Assembly (NCBI GenBank): GCA_043736515.1
Contig: JAYTCK010000014.1
Coordinates: forward strand, 1-33,561
Length of the DNA stretch: 33,561 nt
Reading direction: 5' to 3'
From: MHLP01 sp043736515
GTDB taxonomy: Bacteria > Patescibacteriota > Minisyncoccia > Phycocordibacterales > UBA6899
Below are positions 1-7,724 of the stretch, piece by piece. The translations under genes were made by a program, and so were the position numbers. The notes beneath the pieces are model-generated. The model had not been told where the DNA came from. It saw only the letters and a list, made by a program, of their open reading frames with translations, and ran no database searches. The number at the start of each line of letters is the position of its first letter. Within the stretch, counting starts at the first letter, position 1.

Positions 1-252
1 ATCGTAGTCATTAAGGTTAAGAGATGAGGTATGTCGCCTGCGGTGACCACTGATGTCTAACCCGACCCGCCGTGCTGCAGTAATTGCAAACGGCGATGCG
101 CCTCCTCCGCCTGCTGCGTGCTGCGCAACCCCGGCACTTTCGCAGATTATTCCTGGCACCGCTTTTCTGAGGAACTCGGACAGTACCGCTGCCATGACTG
201 GGCTACGGTCGCTATTACCAAAACAGACGCACAAGATTTTTTGAATTATCAC
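1..252 (-). CDS. Low-molecular-weight protein-tyrosine phosphatase family protein (5' part, runs off left edge)
   Basis: An open minus-strand frame of 84 codons starts at GTG (250-252) and is still open at base 1, so the C-terminal half lies outside the window. Residues 8-17 read CVCFGNSDRS, the LMW-PTP P-loop CX5R(S/T), with Cys10 as expected nucleophile and Arg16 as phosphate binder. ESAG (38-41) and GLDISGHRRR (64-73) match the conserved blocks of this family, which also includes arsenate reductases. The start is set by AAAAGGAG lying 6 nt upstream. A promoter TTGACT-18-TATTGT is at 296-325. The gene is divergent from the PEP-synthase-like gene. The general-acid Asp is in the missing part, so activity (phosphotyrosine or arsenate) cannot be judged. 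The opposite-strand frame at 53-244 is a shadow of it. Confidence 0.82.
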   Translation of the reverse strand, partial: MIIQKILCVCFGNSDRSPVMAAVLSEFLRKAVPGIICESAGVAQHAAGGGGASPFAITAARRVGLDISGHRRRHTSSLNLNDYD

Positions 253-295
253 TTATCGCTCCTTTTGAGTTAGGTGAATGCTATTTTCTTTCTCT

Positions 296-325
296 ACAAT
301 AGAACAACATGCAAAGATAAGTCAA
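296..325 (-). promoter_or_regulatory. Promoter of the tyrosine phosphatase gene
   Basis: On the minus strand, -35 TTGACT (320-325) and -10 TATTGT (296-301) are 18 nt apart. The predicted 5' UTR is about 40 nt and carries the Shine-Dalgarno AAAAGGAG before the GTG start. Confidence 0.5.
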
Positions 326-379
326 CAAAACAACTACTGCCAGCACTAATTCTTTTCTGTACTTCACTTAAAAAATCAT

Positions 380-385
380 TATAAT
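380..385 (+). promoter_or_regulatory. -10 box TATAAT 3 nt from the start codon (leaderless)
   Basis: A perfect TATAAT ends 3 nt before ATGATG. Transcription would begin at about 392, which is the second ATG, so the mRNA is predicted to be leaderless. There is no Shine-Dalgarno and no clear -35. Confidence 0.5.
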
Positions 386-388
386 TCA

Positions 389-2875
389 ATGATGCATATA
401 AGATTTTTTAAGGATCTTTCCAGGGATGATGCCGGAATAGCGGGGGGAAAGGGAGCATCTTTGGGTGAAATGACACAGGCTGGCATAGAGGTTCCACCCG
501 GGTTTGTGATCACTGCTCAAGCGTTTGAATATTTTCTCAAGGATACTAAGCTTGATGCAAAAATCAATGAGCTGCTTTCGCGAGTGCAGATTGAAGACAT
601 GTCGAGTGTTGAGTTTGCATCGGAGGCAATACAGTCGCTTATTCTGGAAGCATCAATTCCCCAGTCGATTGTCAGTCAAACATTAAAAAGCTTTCATGAG
701 CTCGGATCGCCCTTTGTGGCGGTACGATCTTCGGCTACGGCGGAAGACGGTGCTGCAGCCGCTTGGGCGGGTCAACTTGATAGCTTTTTGAACACGACAG
801 AGGAAACTCTGCTTCTCAACGTACAAAAATGCTGGGCGTCGCTATTTACTCCCCGTGCAATATTCTACCGTTTTGAAAAAGAATTACATGGAACCGTCAT
901 CTCAGTTGCAGTTGTGGTGCAAAAAATGATTGCTAGCGAAATTTCCGGCATCGCGTTTTCTGTGCATCCTATTAGTGAAGACCCGAATCAGCTTATTATT
1001 GAGGCCGGTTTCGGGCTTGGTGAGGCGATTGTTTCTGGGGAGATCACTCCCGACTCTTATGTAGTCACAAAAGATTCTCTATCAATTCTGGACATCAACG
1101 TAAGCAGGCAGGATCGGGGCATATTTCGGGCTCATGGGGGAGGCAGCGAGTGGTGTGAGATTTCTCCAGAAGAGGGGAGTGCCCAGACGCTCACTGATGC
1201 TGAGATATTGGAGCTCTCAAATATTGTTCTTACAATTGAAGCTCATTACGGTTTTCCTTGCGACGTCGAGTGGGCAAGGGAGGGGGAGAAATTTTACATT
1301 GTACAAAGCAGACCGATTACCACACTTGGGGACATTTCGAAAAACGAGCCGATAGAGCAAGCATTGAAGTTCGAAAAGATGTGGGAATCTTTGGCATATG
1401 TATTTAACGTTGACCAGGGAACGGTGCTGCCTACGCTGCGGTCACTTCCCAAAGTGTCATCCCACGCCGATCAACACTGGTTTTTTTATGCAAAGAATCG
1501 CGGAAATGGTGGTGCATATTACGAAGAAGGTGAAATGCAGAAAGCCAGAGCTGCTGGGCTAGTAGATTTTTTAAACAAGGAGTATGTGAGGAAGTATTTT
1601 CAAGGTGTAGAATTGATGCTTTCTGAACCGTATTCACCACTTGATAAAATTGAGTATGCTGGGCTTGACACTGTTTCTCTTCTGGAACTGCGGGAACTTA
1701 TAGAGGAGGCGACGCGTTATATTGTCGAGATATTCGGCTATTATCTGGCTTCTCAGCAGCAATGTACAATTGGAGTTGAAGAGAAGGTGCAACGCGAACT
1801 CGCCTTACTTCTTCCTAAAGAGAAAGTAGCGGAAGTATTCGCACTGCTTTCCACCCCAACTGCATCCACGACTATTCGCGACGAGGAAGTAGCGTGGCAT
1901 ACTCTACTATTGTATGCAAAAGAGCAGAGCTTGGATGAAACAAGCTCTGAAATTCGCCATGCGCTTTTGTCCCACCACAGAAAATATCATTTGATCCATT
2001 TGGGTGACGGAGAACTTCCACACTCAGAAGATTACTATGTTGAGAAGTTCAAGGCCGATCAGTGGATTCCTGAGGTGCAATTACACACAACCCTTTCAAC
2101 AATAACAGAAATTGGAGCGAAGATTGAAAATGAGAAAATTCATACTGTAGCCAAATATTCTATCCCTCAATCTATTACGGAAATTACCGACATGCTGGCG
2201 CATATGGGTCATGTTCGTCTCGAGATGCGTATCCAAGGCTGGATGCCGGTCATCTATTTCAGTCAGAATCTCATCAAAGAGATGGCAAAACGTTTTGGCA
2301 TTAAACAAGAACTGCTCCTTTCTGCAACGTGCGAGGAAATATTTAATTTATTTGAGACGAGTAAAATAAACACCGCACTCCTCGAGGAGAGAAATAAAAG
2401 CTACCTTTATCTTATTGACGGCGGGCAGGCAAAAGTATATGCCGGCCATGAAGCGGATGAGCTATTTCATAATCTTACTCCACCAGAGAATTTTGAGGGA
2501 ACAAAAGAGATCACTGGCAGTGTTGCGATGAAAGGCAAAGTGAGAGGAACTGCCGTACTTTATCGTTGGGGAGAGGATATTAATGCAAAGCTTAAAACCA
2601 TGAACAATGATGCTATATTGATTGCGGGGCAAACGAGACCTCAACTCATGCCGCTTATAGTAAAAAGCAAAGGAATAGTAACTGACGAGGGTGGCATCAC
2701 GTCTCACGCGGCTATCGTTTCAAGGGAACTGCGTATTCCTTGTATCATTGGCACAAAAATTGCCACTGAAGTGATAAAAGATGGAGACTTTGTTGAAATA
2801 GATGCCGAAAAAGGTGTTGTAAGGATACTGCAGCGGCGGTTGGTGACAATAGGGGAATCTGTCACGAATCACTAA
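389..2875 (+). CDS. PEP synthase-like phosphotransferase (ATP-grasp plus phosphohistidine domains)
   Basis: 828 aa. Residues 1-320 are the ATP-grasp (PPDK/PEP synthase N-terminal) domain: GGKGASLGEM at 19-28, AVRSSATAED at 111-120, and VQSRPITTL near 307-315 closes the domain. The last 110 residues form the mobile swivelling domain, with GGITSHAAIV at 768-777 and the phospho-carrier His773. PEP synthase would continue with a PEP/pyruvate-binding TIM barrel, but the protein stops about 50 residues after the His. Its middle (about 330-715) is unlike any domain I recognise. The architecture ATP-grasp / middle / His resembles rifampicin phosphotransferase and other small-molecule dikinases. Inference: it uses ATP to phosphorylate His773 and passes the phosphate to a substrate bound by the middle domain; the substrate is unknown. 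The second of its two start ATGs coincides with the expected transcription start. Confidence 0.8.
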   Translation: MMHIRFFKDLSRDDAGIAGGKGASLGEMTQAGIEVPPGFVITAQAFEYFLKDTKLDAKINELLSRVQIEDMSSVEFASEAIQSLILEASIPQSIVSQTLKSFHELGSPFVAVRSSATAEDGAAAAWAGQLDSFLNTTEETLLLNVQKCWASLFTPRAIFYRFEKELHGTVISVAVVVQKMIASEISGIAFSVHPISEDPNQLIIEAGFGLGEAIVSGEITPDSYVVTKDSLSILDINVSRQDRGIFRAHGGGSEWCEISPEEGSAQTLTDAEILELSNIVLTIEAHYGFPCDVEWAREGEKFYIVQSRPITTLGDISKNEPIEQALKFEKMWESLAYVFNVDQGTVLPTLRSLPKVSSHADQHWFFYAKNRGNGGAYYEEGEMQKARAAGLVDFLNKEYVRKYFQGVELMLSEPYSPLDKIEYAGLDTVSLLELRELIEEATRYIVEIFGYYLASQQQCTIGVEEKVQRELALLLPKEKVAEVFALLSTPTASTTIRDEEVAWHTLLLYAKEQSLDETSSEIRHALLSHHRKYHLIHLGDGELPHSEDYYVEKFKADQWIPEVQLHTTLSTITEIGAKIENEKIHTVAKYSIPQSITEITDMLAHMGHVRLEMRIQGWMPVIYFSQNLIKEMAKRFGIKQELLLSATCEEIFNLFETSKINTALLEERNKSYLYLIDGGQAKVYAGHEADELFHNLTPPENFEGTKEITGSVAMKGKVRGTAVLYRWGEDINAKLKTMNNDAILIAGQTRPQLMPLIVKSKGIVTDEGGITSHAAIVSRELRIPCIIGTKIATEVIKDGDFVEIDAEKGVVRILQRRLVTIGESVTNH

Positions 2876-2985
2876 GTTTTTTAGCGCAGAGCCTAACTAA
2901 AAACCTAAGTGTTCTCGACCCCGACTCGAAAGCAGCGACGTAGACGCCTCAGTCTTTGACTCCTATCGCCTCACCAGAGATAGCA

Positions 2986-3008
2986 AAAACACCCCCTCGG
3001 GGTGTTTT
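2986..3008 (-). terminator. Intrinsic terminator behind tRNA-Val
   Basis: Perfect 10-bp stem AAAACACCCC/GGGGTGTTTT with a 3-nt loop. On the minus strand it ends in a T-run and begins 6 nt after the CCA of tRNA-Val. Confidence 0.8.
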
Positions 3009-3013
3009 GTCTC

Positions 3014-3089
3014 TGGTGGGCGATAGAGGAGTCGAACCTCTGACATCCACAACGTCAATGTGGCGCTCTACCAACTGAGCTAACCGCCC
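3014..3089 (-). tRNA. tRNA-Val(GAC)
   Basis: 76 nt with CCA encoded. Acceptor GGGCGGT pairs with ATCGCCC (one G-T). The D arm GCTC/GAGC encloses AGTTGGTA. The anticodon stem CCACA/TGTGG carries the 7-nt loop TTGACGT, giving anticodon GAC. The T arm is AGAGG-TTCGACT-CCTCT and the discriminator is A. Confidence 0.96.
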
Positions 3090-3105
3090 ATAGCGCGATA
3101 GAAAA

Positions 3106-3134
3106 ATACTATCAAAAAACACCCTAAACGACAA
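3106..3134 (-). promoter_or_regulatory. Promoter of tRNA-Val
   Basis: On the minus strand TTGTCG (3129-3134) and TAGTAT (3106-3111) are 17 nt apart. Transcription would start about 10 nt before the mature tRNA 5' end. Confidence 0.55.
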
Positions 3135-3254
3135 GCCGCCGTGAGAACAGCGCAAGTGGTCTGCGAAGTTATAAAAACTAGTAATTTGTGACCGTATCCT
3201 TTACAAAATCAACAAGTTGTACTGTTATTAAAAAAGCTTGCACAACACATAGAC

Positions 3255-3263
3255 TGGTATAAC
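3255..3263 (+). promoter_or_regulatory. Extended -10 promoter of the first S41 peptidase
   Basis: TGgTATAAC is an extended -10. A TTGCAC at 3238-3243 is only 14 nt away, so it is a poor -35. The predicted leader is about 38 nt and includes the AAAAGGA Shine-Dalgarno, unlike the leaderless genes elsewhere in the window. Confidence 0.45.
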
Positions 3264-3307
3264 CTGAGTAGTAGAGTATTGTATTGTTTTTTGAAAAGGA
3301 AAACACC

Positions 3308-4918
3308 ATGAAGAACATTCTTCACTGGGGCAGCAGGTTTTTTGTCATTGCATCAGTGCTGTTTAGTGTGCAGGCATGTGCACAAACGACGCCTGAAGAA
3401 GAGGAAATTCTTTTACAGAAAGCTATCAGTCTTAATGTTGAGGCGTGCGAAATTTACCCCGCCATCCGTAACCTAGATGTTTGTGTTGATAAGGTTGCCC
3501 GCAAGATTCTTGCTGATCGAGATGTCAAACCCGAACGCATTGATGAGATTCTGCGAGACCAGGCTGCTGCGTATTCTGCAAAATTTCCGAAAAATAATTT
3601 TACTGATAAGTTCCGAAGCAAGAATGTGTTGCAGCAACGTGGACTAATCACAAAGCTGATTAGCACCATCCACACAGGATGTGCCATTCCACCCGCAATA
3701 ACTGACTTTGAATTGTGTATGGATAAGGCGTTTCACAGTATCCTCTCATCGCGCGATCCGCATTCGGGATACATGAATCTTGAAGAGTCTCAAGAGTCCC
3801 GCAAGCAAACGAGCGGGGAGCTGCAAGGTATTGGCGTCGCGACCATGTTTACCAACGACAAGGCAGTCGGTGTCGTTCAGGTCATGGAAGGCTCACCCGC
3901 AGAGCGAGCGGGCATGCAGGGTGGTGATCGTATTGTGGCGATCATTATCGGAACAGAGCGCCTACTGTCGTCTCCTTTTGATAGTCTGGATGCAGCACTT
4001 AAAAAAATCAAAGGGAAACCAAACACTGCTGTCACCTTAGAAATTCTTCGTGGTGAGTCAGATCAATTACTCACCATGACCATTGTTCGAGGCTCGATTA
4101 ATGTCCCCATGGTGAAGCATGAAGTACTTTTTAGCCCAAGTGGGACCAAGTATGGATTTGTAAAACTTGTGCAGTTCGGCACAGATCTGAGTAAAAAAAT
4201 GGTGAGCGCAGTTACGCAGATCCAGAAGGAACATCCTGATATCAAGGGGATCATCTTTGATCTTCGTGGCAACCCAGGAGGATTGCTATACGAGGTAGAG
4301 GAGGCGGTGAACGTATTGGTGGATAGTCCAGCGCACATTTCACTAAGGACAAACAGTGGTATACACCCTCTTGGGGACACACCCGTGAGACCCGCCGACA
4401 TCACCAAAGGCATTTTCCTCGGTGTGTTTGTTGACAGAAGCTCCGCCTCCGCCTCTGAGATATTTGCCGGTTCGCTTAAGAAACTGAACAGGTCTGTGAC
4501 TATCGGCCAAAGAACGTGGAGTAAGGGCACAACACAGACAATTAAACACAATGGTGATGGGACTTTTAGAAAGTTAACTGAATCTGAGTACCTGATCGGA
4601 TCACCCACGGATTGGGTTGCTGTTCAATGTGTGGGTGTCACACCAGATATTGACTATGAGGCTGAAGAGGCAATCAAGCCCAAAAAGGAAATGCATGAAT
4701 GCGACTTTGAGGGGTTCGTTGTCTCGGGGGGAACATCTAGTCACCCCAATAAGGTGGAAGCCCTGCTAGAGGTACGCGACCCTTCACGGTATGCTATTGG
4801 CCTCGAAATGCGTGATGCTGTTAAAGTATTTGATAATAGAGAATTTGCTAAAATGCAGCGAGTCAAAAAGCTCCTAAAAATCGAGGACAAACCACAAGGC
4901 GAGTCTGAGAAAGAGTAA
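3308..4918 (+). CDS. Secreted S41 (C-terminal processing) peptidase with PDZ domain
   Basis: 536 aa from ATG 3308, chosen because AAAAGGA lies 7 nt upstream; an in-frame TTG at 3284 lacks such a site. Residues 1-25 look like a signal peptide ending ACAQ. A repeated N-terminal module follows, with paired cysteines C47-x11-C59 and C125-x11-C137, and the second copy ends in SSRDPHSGYM typical of S41 N-domains. The PDZ domain is about 170-262 (GSPAERAGMQGGDRIV at 195-210). The catalytic part has FDLRGNPGG (317-325), nucleophile Ser381 (SASE) and general-base Lys406, 25 residues apart as in CtpA/Prc. The usual FGKG is WSKG here. A third Cys pair is C441/C465. It likely cleaves envelope or secreted proteins outside the membrane. 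The next gene is a close paralogue. Confidence 0.88.
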   Translation: MKNILHWGSRFFVIASVLFSVQACAQTTPEEEEILLQKAISLNVEACEIYPAIRNLDVCVDKVARKILADRDVKPERIDEILRDQAAAYSAKFPKNNFTDKFRSKNVLQQRGLITKLISTIHTGCAIPPAITDFELCMDKAFHSILSSRDPHSGYMNLEESQESRKQTSGELQGIGVATMFTNDKAVGVVQVMEGSPAERAGMQGGDRIVAIIIGTERLLSSPFDSLDAALKKIKGKPNTAVTLEILRGESDQLLTMTIVRGSINVPMVKHEVLFSPSGTKYGFVKLVQFGTDLSKKMVSAVTQIQKEHPDIKGIIFDLRGNPGGLLYEVEEAVNVLVDSPAHISLRTNSGIHPLGDTPVRPADITKGIFLGVFVDRSSASASEIFAGSLKKLNRSVTIGQRTWSKGTTQTIKHNGDGTFRKLTESEYLIGSPTDWVAVQCVGVTPDIDYEAEEAIKPKKEMHECDFEGFVVSGGTSSHPNKVEALLEVRDPSRYAIGLEMRDAVKVFDNREFAKMQRVKKLLKIEDKPQGESEKE

Positions 4919-4930
4919 GAGTATTTTTGA

Positions 4931-4959
4931 AAAAAACCCCGCAGGAGTGCGGGGATTTT
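4931..4959 (+). terminator. Intrinsic terminator between the two S41 genes
   Basis: CCCCGCA-GGAG-TGCGGGG (4937-4954), preceded by A-rich sequence and followed by ATTTTC. It shows that the two S41 genes are separate transcription units. Confidence 0.8.
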
Positions 4960-5057
4960 CTTCGCTTGAACTACTTGACTTTTGAATAATACGTGATAAA
5001 TTTTGAATAGCTTAAACTCAATTTTTTGGGTAGCGTACTTTGAAAAGGAGGGTTGTC

Positions 5058-6320
5058 ATGACAATCAATCTTCGTCGATGTATCGAGTTCAGCTCACTCT
5101 TCACTCTTTTTTTTGCGACGCACGTATCTGCACAAATACTACAGAATGATGAGTCGTATCTTCTCAAGGCGTTTCACCTTACGAGCACAGCATGCGCGAT
5201 TTATCCGGCTATTAGCGATGATAACGCCTGCATGGAAAAGGTACTCCGCAAGATTCTTGTAGACCGTGGCATCCCCACCAGGCAATCTGAGAAAGTTATT
5301 CGTGAGCAGTATGGATCTTCACACAGGCTTAAAAGCGTCATTCGTATCGCTTGTGAAGCACCACCTCGGATTACAGACACTTATTCGTGTATGGATGCGG
5401 TCTACCACAGCATTCTCTCTTCGCGGGACCCGCATTCGCAATACTTTAGTCGGGCGGAGGCAGAAAAACAACGCAAGAACATGAGTGGTGGACGGTCGCC
5501 CTCAGCCCCGCATTCTGGATCCAATAAATCAGTAGTTATGCCGATGGTGAGCACTGATATTCTCATTGCCCCGAATGACCCCAATGCAAAGTATGCATAT
5601 GTACAATTAGCATTGTTTGGGAATGACCTTCGCAAAAAAATGGTAGCTGCGGTGAAGGAGCTGCAGAAAGAGCATCCCGATATTAAAGGCTTTATCTTTG
5701 ATCTTCGCGGTAATACCGGAGGTTGGACTGTTGAAGCCTATGAGGCCGTAGACGCACTCGTGGACAGTCCCGAGCCGCTCATCTCGATACGCAACAAGGA
5801 TGGGATTCACGCGTACGGCACAATTTCTAGCTTCAAAATTAGAGAACCTCAGCCCGGTGATATCACTAACGGTCTACCGATCGGCGTGCTCATTAACGGG
5901 CTTTCAGCTTCTGCCTCGGAATTTTTTGCAGCCGCCCTCAAGCGACTAAATAGGTCAGTCATCATAGGCAAAAGGACGTGGGGTAAGGGTACGACGCAGG
6001 TATACATTGATCAAGCCGATGGAAGCATGATCAAAATGACCGTTGGTGAGTACTTGATCGGGACACCCATAAACTGGATAGCCGTTCAGTGCGTTGGGGT
6101 TCCTCCGGACATCGAGTACGAGGAAAAAAGTACCATTAAGCCGCAGAAAGAAGGCCATGAATGTGGAATTAAAGGAGCAATTGTTTCCGGTGGGAGATCG
6201 AGTGATCCTCACTCAGTTGAAATCTCACTTCGGGAACGTGATCCTCTTCGCTACGCTATCGGACTTGAAATGACTGAGGTCATCAGAGCTTTTGATAACA
6301 AGAAAAATATTAAGAAATAA
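5058..6320 (+). CDS. Secreted S41 peptidase paralogue lacking the PDZ domain
   Basis: 420 aa from ATG 5058, which has AAAAGGAGG 6 nt upstream; an in-frame TTG at 5040 is less likely. A signal peptide (about 1-25, ending VSAQ) is followed by the same two Cys-paired modules as in the upstream gene (C46/C58 and C99/C111, both C-x11-C) and SSRDPHSQYF. The paralogue has about 90 residues of PDZ at this point; here there is only a short Ser/Pro/Gly-rich linker (about 143-160). The peptidase core is complete: FDLRGNTGG (214-222), Ser285 and Lys310 (25 apart), and the C345/C369 pair. S41 enzymes use PDZ to recognise substrate C-termini and to gate activity, so this copy may be constitutively open or recognise substrate through the Cys modules (inference). 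Confidence 0.86.
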   Translation: MTINLRRCIEFSSLFTLFFATHVSAQILQNDESYLLKAFHLTSTACAIYPAISDDNACMEKVLRKILVDRGIPTRQSEKVIREQYGSSHRLKSVIRIACEAPPRITDTYSCMDAVYHSILSSRDPHSQYFSRAEAEKQRKNMSGGRSPSAPHSGSNKSVVMPMVSTDILIAPNDPNAKYAYVQLALFGNDLRKKMVAAVKELQKEHPDIKGFIFDLRGNTGGWTVEAYEAVDALVDSPEPLISIRNKDGIHAYGTISSFKIREPQPGDITNGLPIGVLINGLSASASEFFAAALKRLNRSVIIGKRTWGKGTTQVYIDQADGSMIKMTVGEYLIGTPINWIAVQCVGVPPDIEYEEKSTIKPQKEGHECGIKGAIVSGGRSSDPHSVEISLRERDPLRYAIGLEMTEVIRAFDNKKNIKK

Positions 6321-6338
6321 AAGGTGATAACCTTTTTT
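6319..6338 (+). terminator. Short terminator-like hairpin after the second S41 gene
   Basis: A 7-bp A/T-rich stem (AAAAGGT/ACCTTTT) with a GATA loop ends in T residues and overlaps the stop codon region. Confidence 0.45.
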
Positions 6339-6540
6339 AGCTCCCGCTACACGGGCTGTACACCTTTTGGATTTTTTAGAAAAAATCTCAAAAGGTCTTG
6401 CGAAGCTCCAAGTATTCGCTTGTCACCTCGGCTCGGAAGTGAAAAAGAAGACCTTCTCACTTCACACCACGAGAGTACTTCCATTTTCATCTCCCTTCGG
6501 TCGTGAAAATTTAGGTCGCTCACTCTACGTCGGTAATAGC
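6339..6540. other. Non-coding spacer with small palindromes
   Basis: No convincing gene on either strand. It holds short inverted repeats such as GAAGTGA...TCACTTC around 6436-6463. The overlapping short frames have no ribosome binding sites or family features. Confidence 0.4.
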
Positions 6541-6568
6541 AAAATCCCCGCACGCCTGCGGGGATTTT
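6541..6568. terminator. Bidirectional terminator between S41 and trxB-like genes
   Basis: A 12-bp stem (AAAATCCCCGCA/TGCGGGGATTTT) with a 4-nt loop has a T-run on both strands. It lies between two convergent genes and can serve both. Confidence 0.8.
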
Positions 6569-6597
6569 TTTATGAAGATTTTAGCACAGGTCCCTAA

Positions 6598-7521
6598 TTA
6601 CTTAGTGTGAAGATGCATATAGATGTCCTCAAGTGCCAGCACAGCGTCACCCGCAGCAATATTGTTCTGGTGATACAGCACGTCGGTGCAGTCACCGGCT
6701 GCCCAGATGCCAGGAGTCTTTGTTGCTTGTGTGCGAGTGTCGGTTACCACCTGGCCGTATGCATTAAGCTCAACAAGACCCTTAACATAGTCAGTTGCGG
6801 GGACGAGTCCGACTTCAACGAAAATTCCACCACAAGGGATTTCTTTGATTTGTCCGTCACGTAAATCTTTGTACACCATTGTCGTAACAAATTTGTCACC
6901 CTTCACTTCAACAAGCTCGGTATTGGTGATGCCTTTCATTTTTGGATTTGAAAGCACTTTTTGGACGGTCACGGGATCTGCCCGGTACTCAGTACCACGC
7001 TGAAGCAAAGTAACAGATTTTGTATAAGCAAGAAGCTGCGCAGCTGTCTCAAAGCCAGCGTTTCCTCCGCCAATCACCACAACATCCTTTCCTGCAAAGA
7101 GGGGACCATCACATGAGGCACAGTAGGTAATACCCTTGTTTTCATATTCCGCCGCACCGGGAATTTCGAGCTTTCTGCGCTTGCTTCCTGATGTGATCAA
7201 AACAGTTTTAGTATCGTATGTACCGCCAGCGTCAGTAGTGACTTTGAAATTATCGCCTGATTTTTCAATCTTTGACACAAGTTCATGCTCCTTTATTTCA
7301 ACTATATCAGACTTGTACGCTTCGAGGTGCGCCTTGAGGTCCTCTGCCAGTTTCGGTCCGGGTATATTTATAGTACCAATCCAATTTTGAATACCATCAG
7401 ATACAGTAGACTGCCCGCCCCACTCGAAGGTAATAAAAAGTGTCTTGAGGCGCTTGCGCGCCGCATACACTCCTGCCGCAACTCCAGCCGGCCCACCCCC
7501 AATAATAATTAAGTCGTACAT
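6598..7521 (-). CDS. Thioredoxin reductase / AhpF-like FAD oxidoreductase
   Basis: 307 aa, the usual TrxB length. GGGPAG (8-13) is the FAD fold. The redox-active CASC is at 134-137 followed by DGPLF, which is more AhpF-like than TrxB. The second dinucleotide fold is GGGNAGFETA (151-160). WAAGDCTD near the C-terminus is the FAD-binding signature. The NADPH-binding HRR block of classical TrxB reads LLQRG (172-176), so the second Arg that contacts the 2'-phosphate is absent. NADH or another donor is therefore plausible (inference). It would reduce thioredoxin or a peroxiredoxin-like partner in the cytoplasm. A weak promoter TTGATA-17-TTTAAC (7530-7558) ends 8 nt from the ATG. Confidence 0.85.
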   Translation of the reverse strand: MYDLIIIGGGPAGVAAGVYAARKRLKTLFITFEWGGQSTVSDGIQNWIGTINIPGPKLAEDLKAHLEAYKSDIVEIKEHELVSKIEKSGDNFKVTTDAGGTYDTKTVLITSGSKRRKLEIPGAAEYENKGITYCASCDGPLFAGKDVVVIGGGNAGFETAAQLLAYTKSVTLLQRGTEYRADPVTVQKVLSNPKMKGITNTELVEVKGDKFVTTMVYKDLRDGQIKEIPCGGIFVEVGLVPATDYVKGLVELNAYGQVVTDTRTQATKTPGIWAAGDCTDVLYHQNNIAAGDAVLALEDIYMHLHTK

Positions 7522-7529
7522 ATGTGTAA

Positions 7530-7558
7530 GTTAAAATTAAATAATAATGAAATATCAA
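7530..7558 (-). promoter_or_regulatory. Possible promoter of the TrxB/AhpF-like gene
   Basis: TTGATA (7553-7558) and TTTAAC (7530-7535) are 17 nt apart, and the -10 ends 8 nt before the ATG. The -10 is weak. Confidence 0.35.
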
Positions 7559-7565
7559 GGCACAG

Positions 7566-7724
7566 AGCTTCGTTAGAAATTTTGGGAATCAATTAAATTG
7601 AATGTAATACGAAGTCCTAAACCGTTTTGGTGTTCGAGGGGACGTATGAGTTATACGTTCTCCGAACCCAAAATCGGGAAGGGCAAGTAGTACATCAATT
7701 TCATTGGTTCTAACTAACGAAGCT
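7566..7724. repeat. 159-bp imperfect palindrome at the 3' end of ftsZ
   Basis: Outer arms AGCTTCGTTAG (7566-7576) and CTAACGAAGCT (7714-7724) match perfectly. The right arm contains the ftsZ stop codon and last codons. Further in, AAATTGAATGTAATAC pairs with GTAGTACATCAATTT, then GTTTTGGTGTTCG with CGAACCCAAAATC, and the centre is ACGTAT/ATACGT around GAGTT. The whole can fold into one long hairpin with internal loops. Confidence 0.7.

Noticed and set aside
53..244. Plus-strand 63-aa frame at the left end
   Set aside because: It is antisense to the phosphatase gene, which has a P-loop, ribosome binding site and promoter on the minus strand.
3308..3400. Lipoprotein signal in the first S41 peptidase (VQAC)
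   Set aside because: The box is poor (Gln at the second position) and the paralogue has no Cys there; an ordinary signal peptide fits both.
4063..4608. 181-aa minus-strand frame inside the first S41 gene
   Set aside because: Shadow frame opposite a conserved catalytic domain; no family features.
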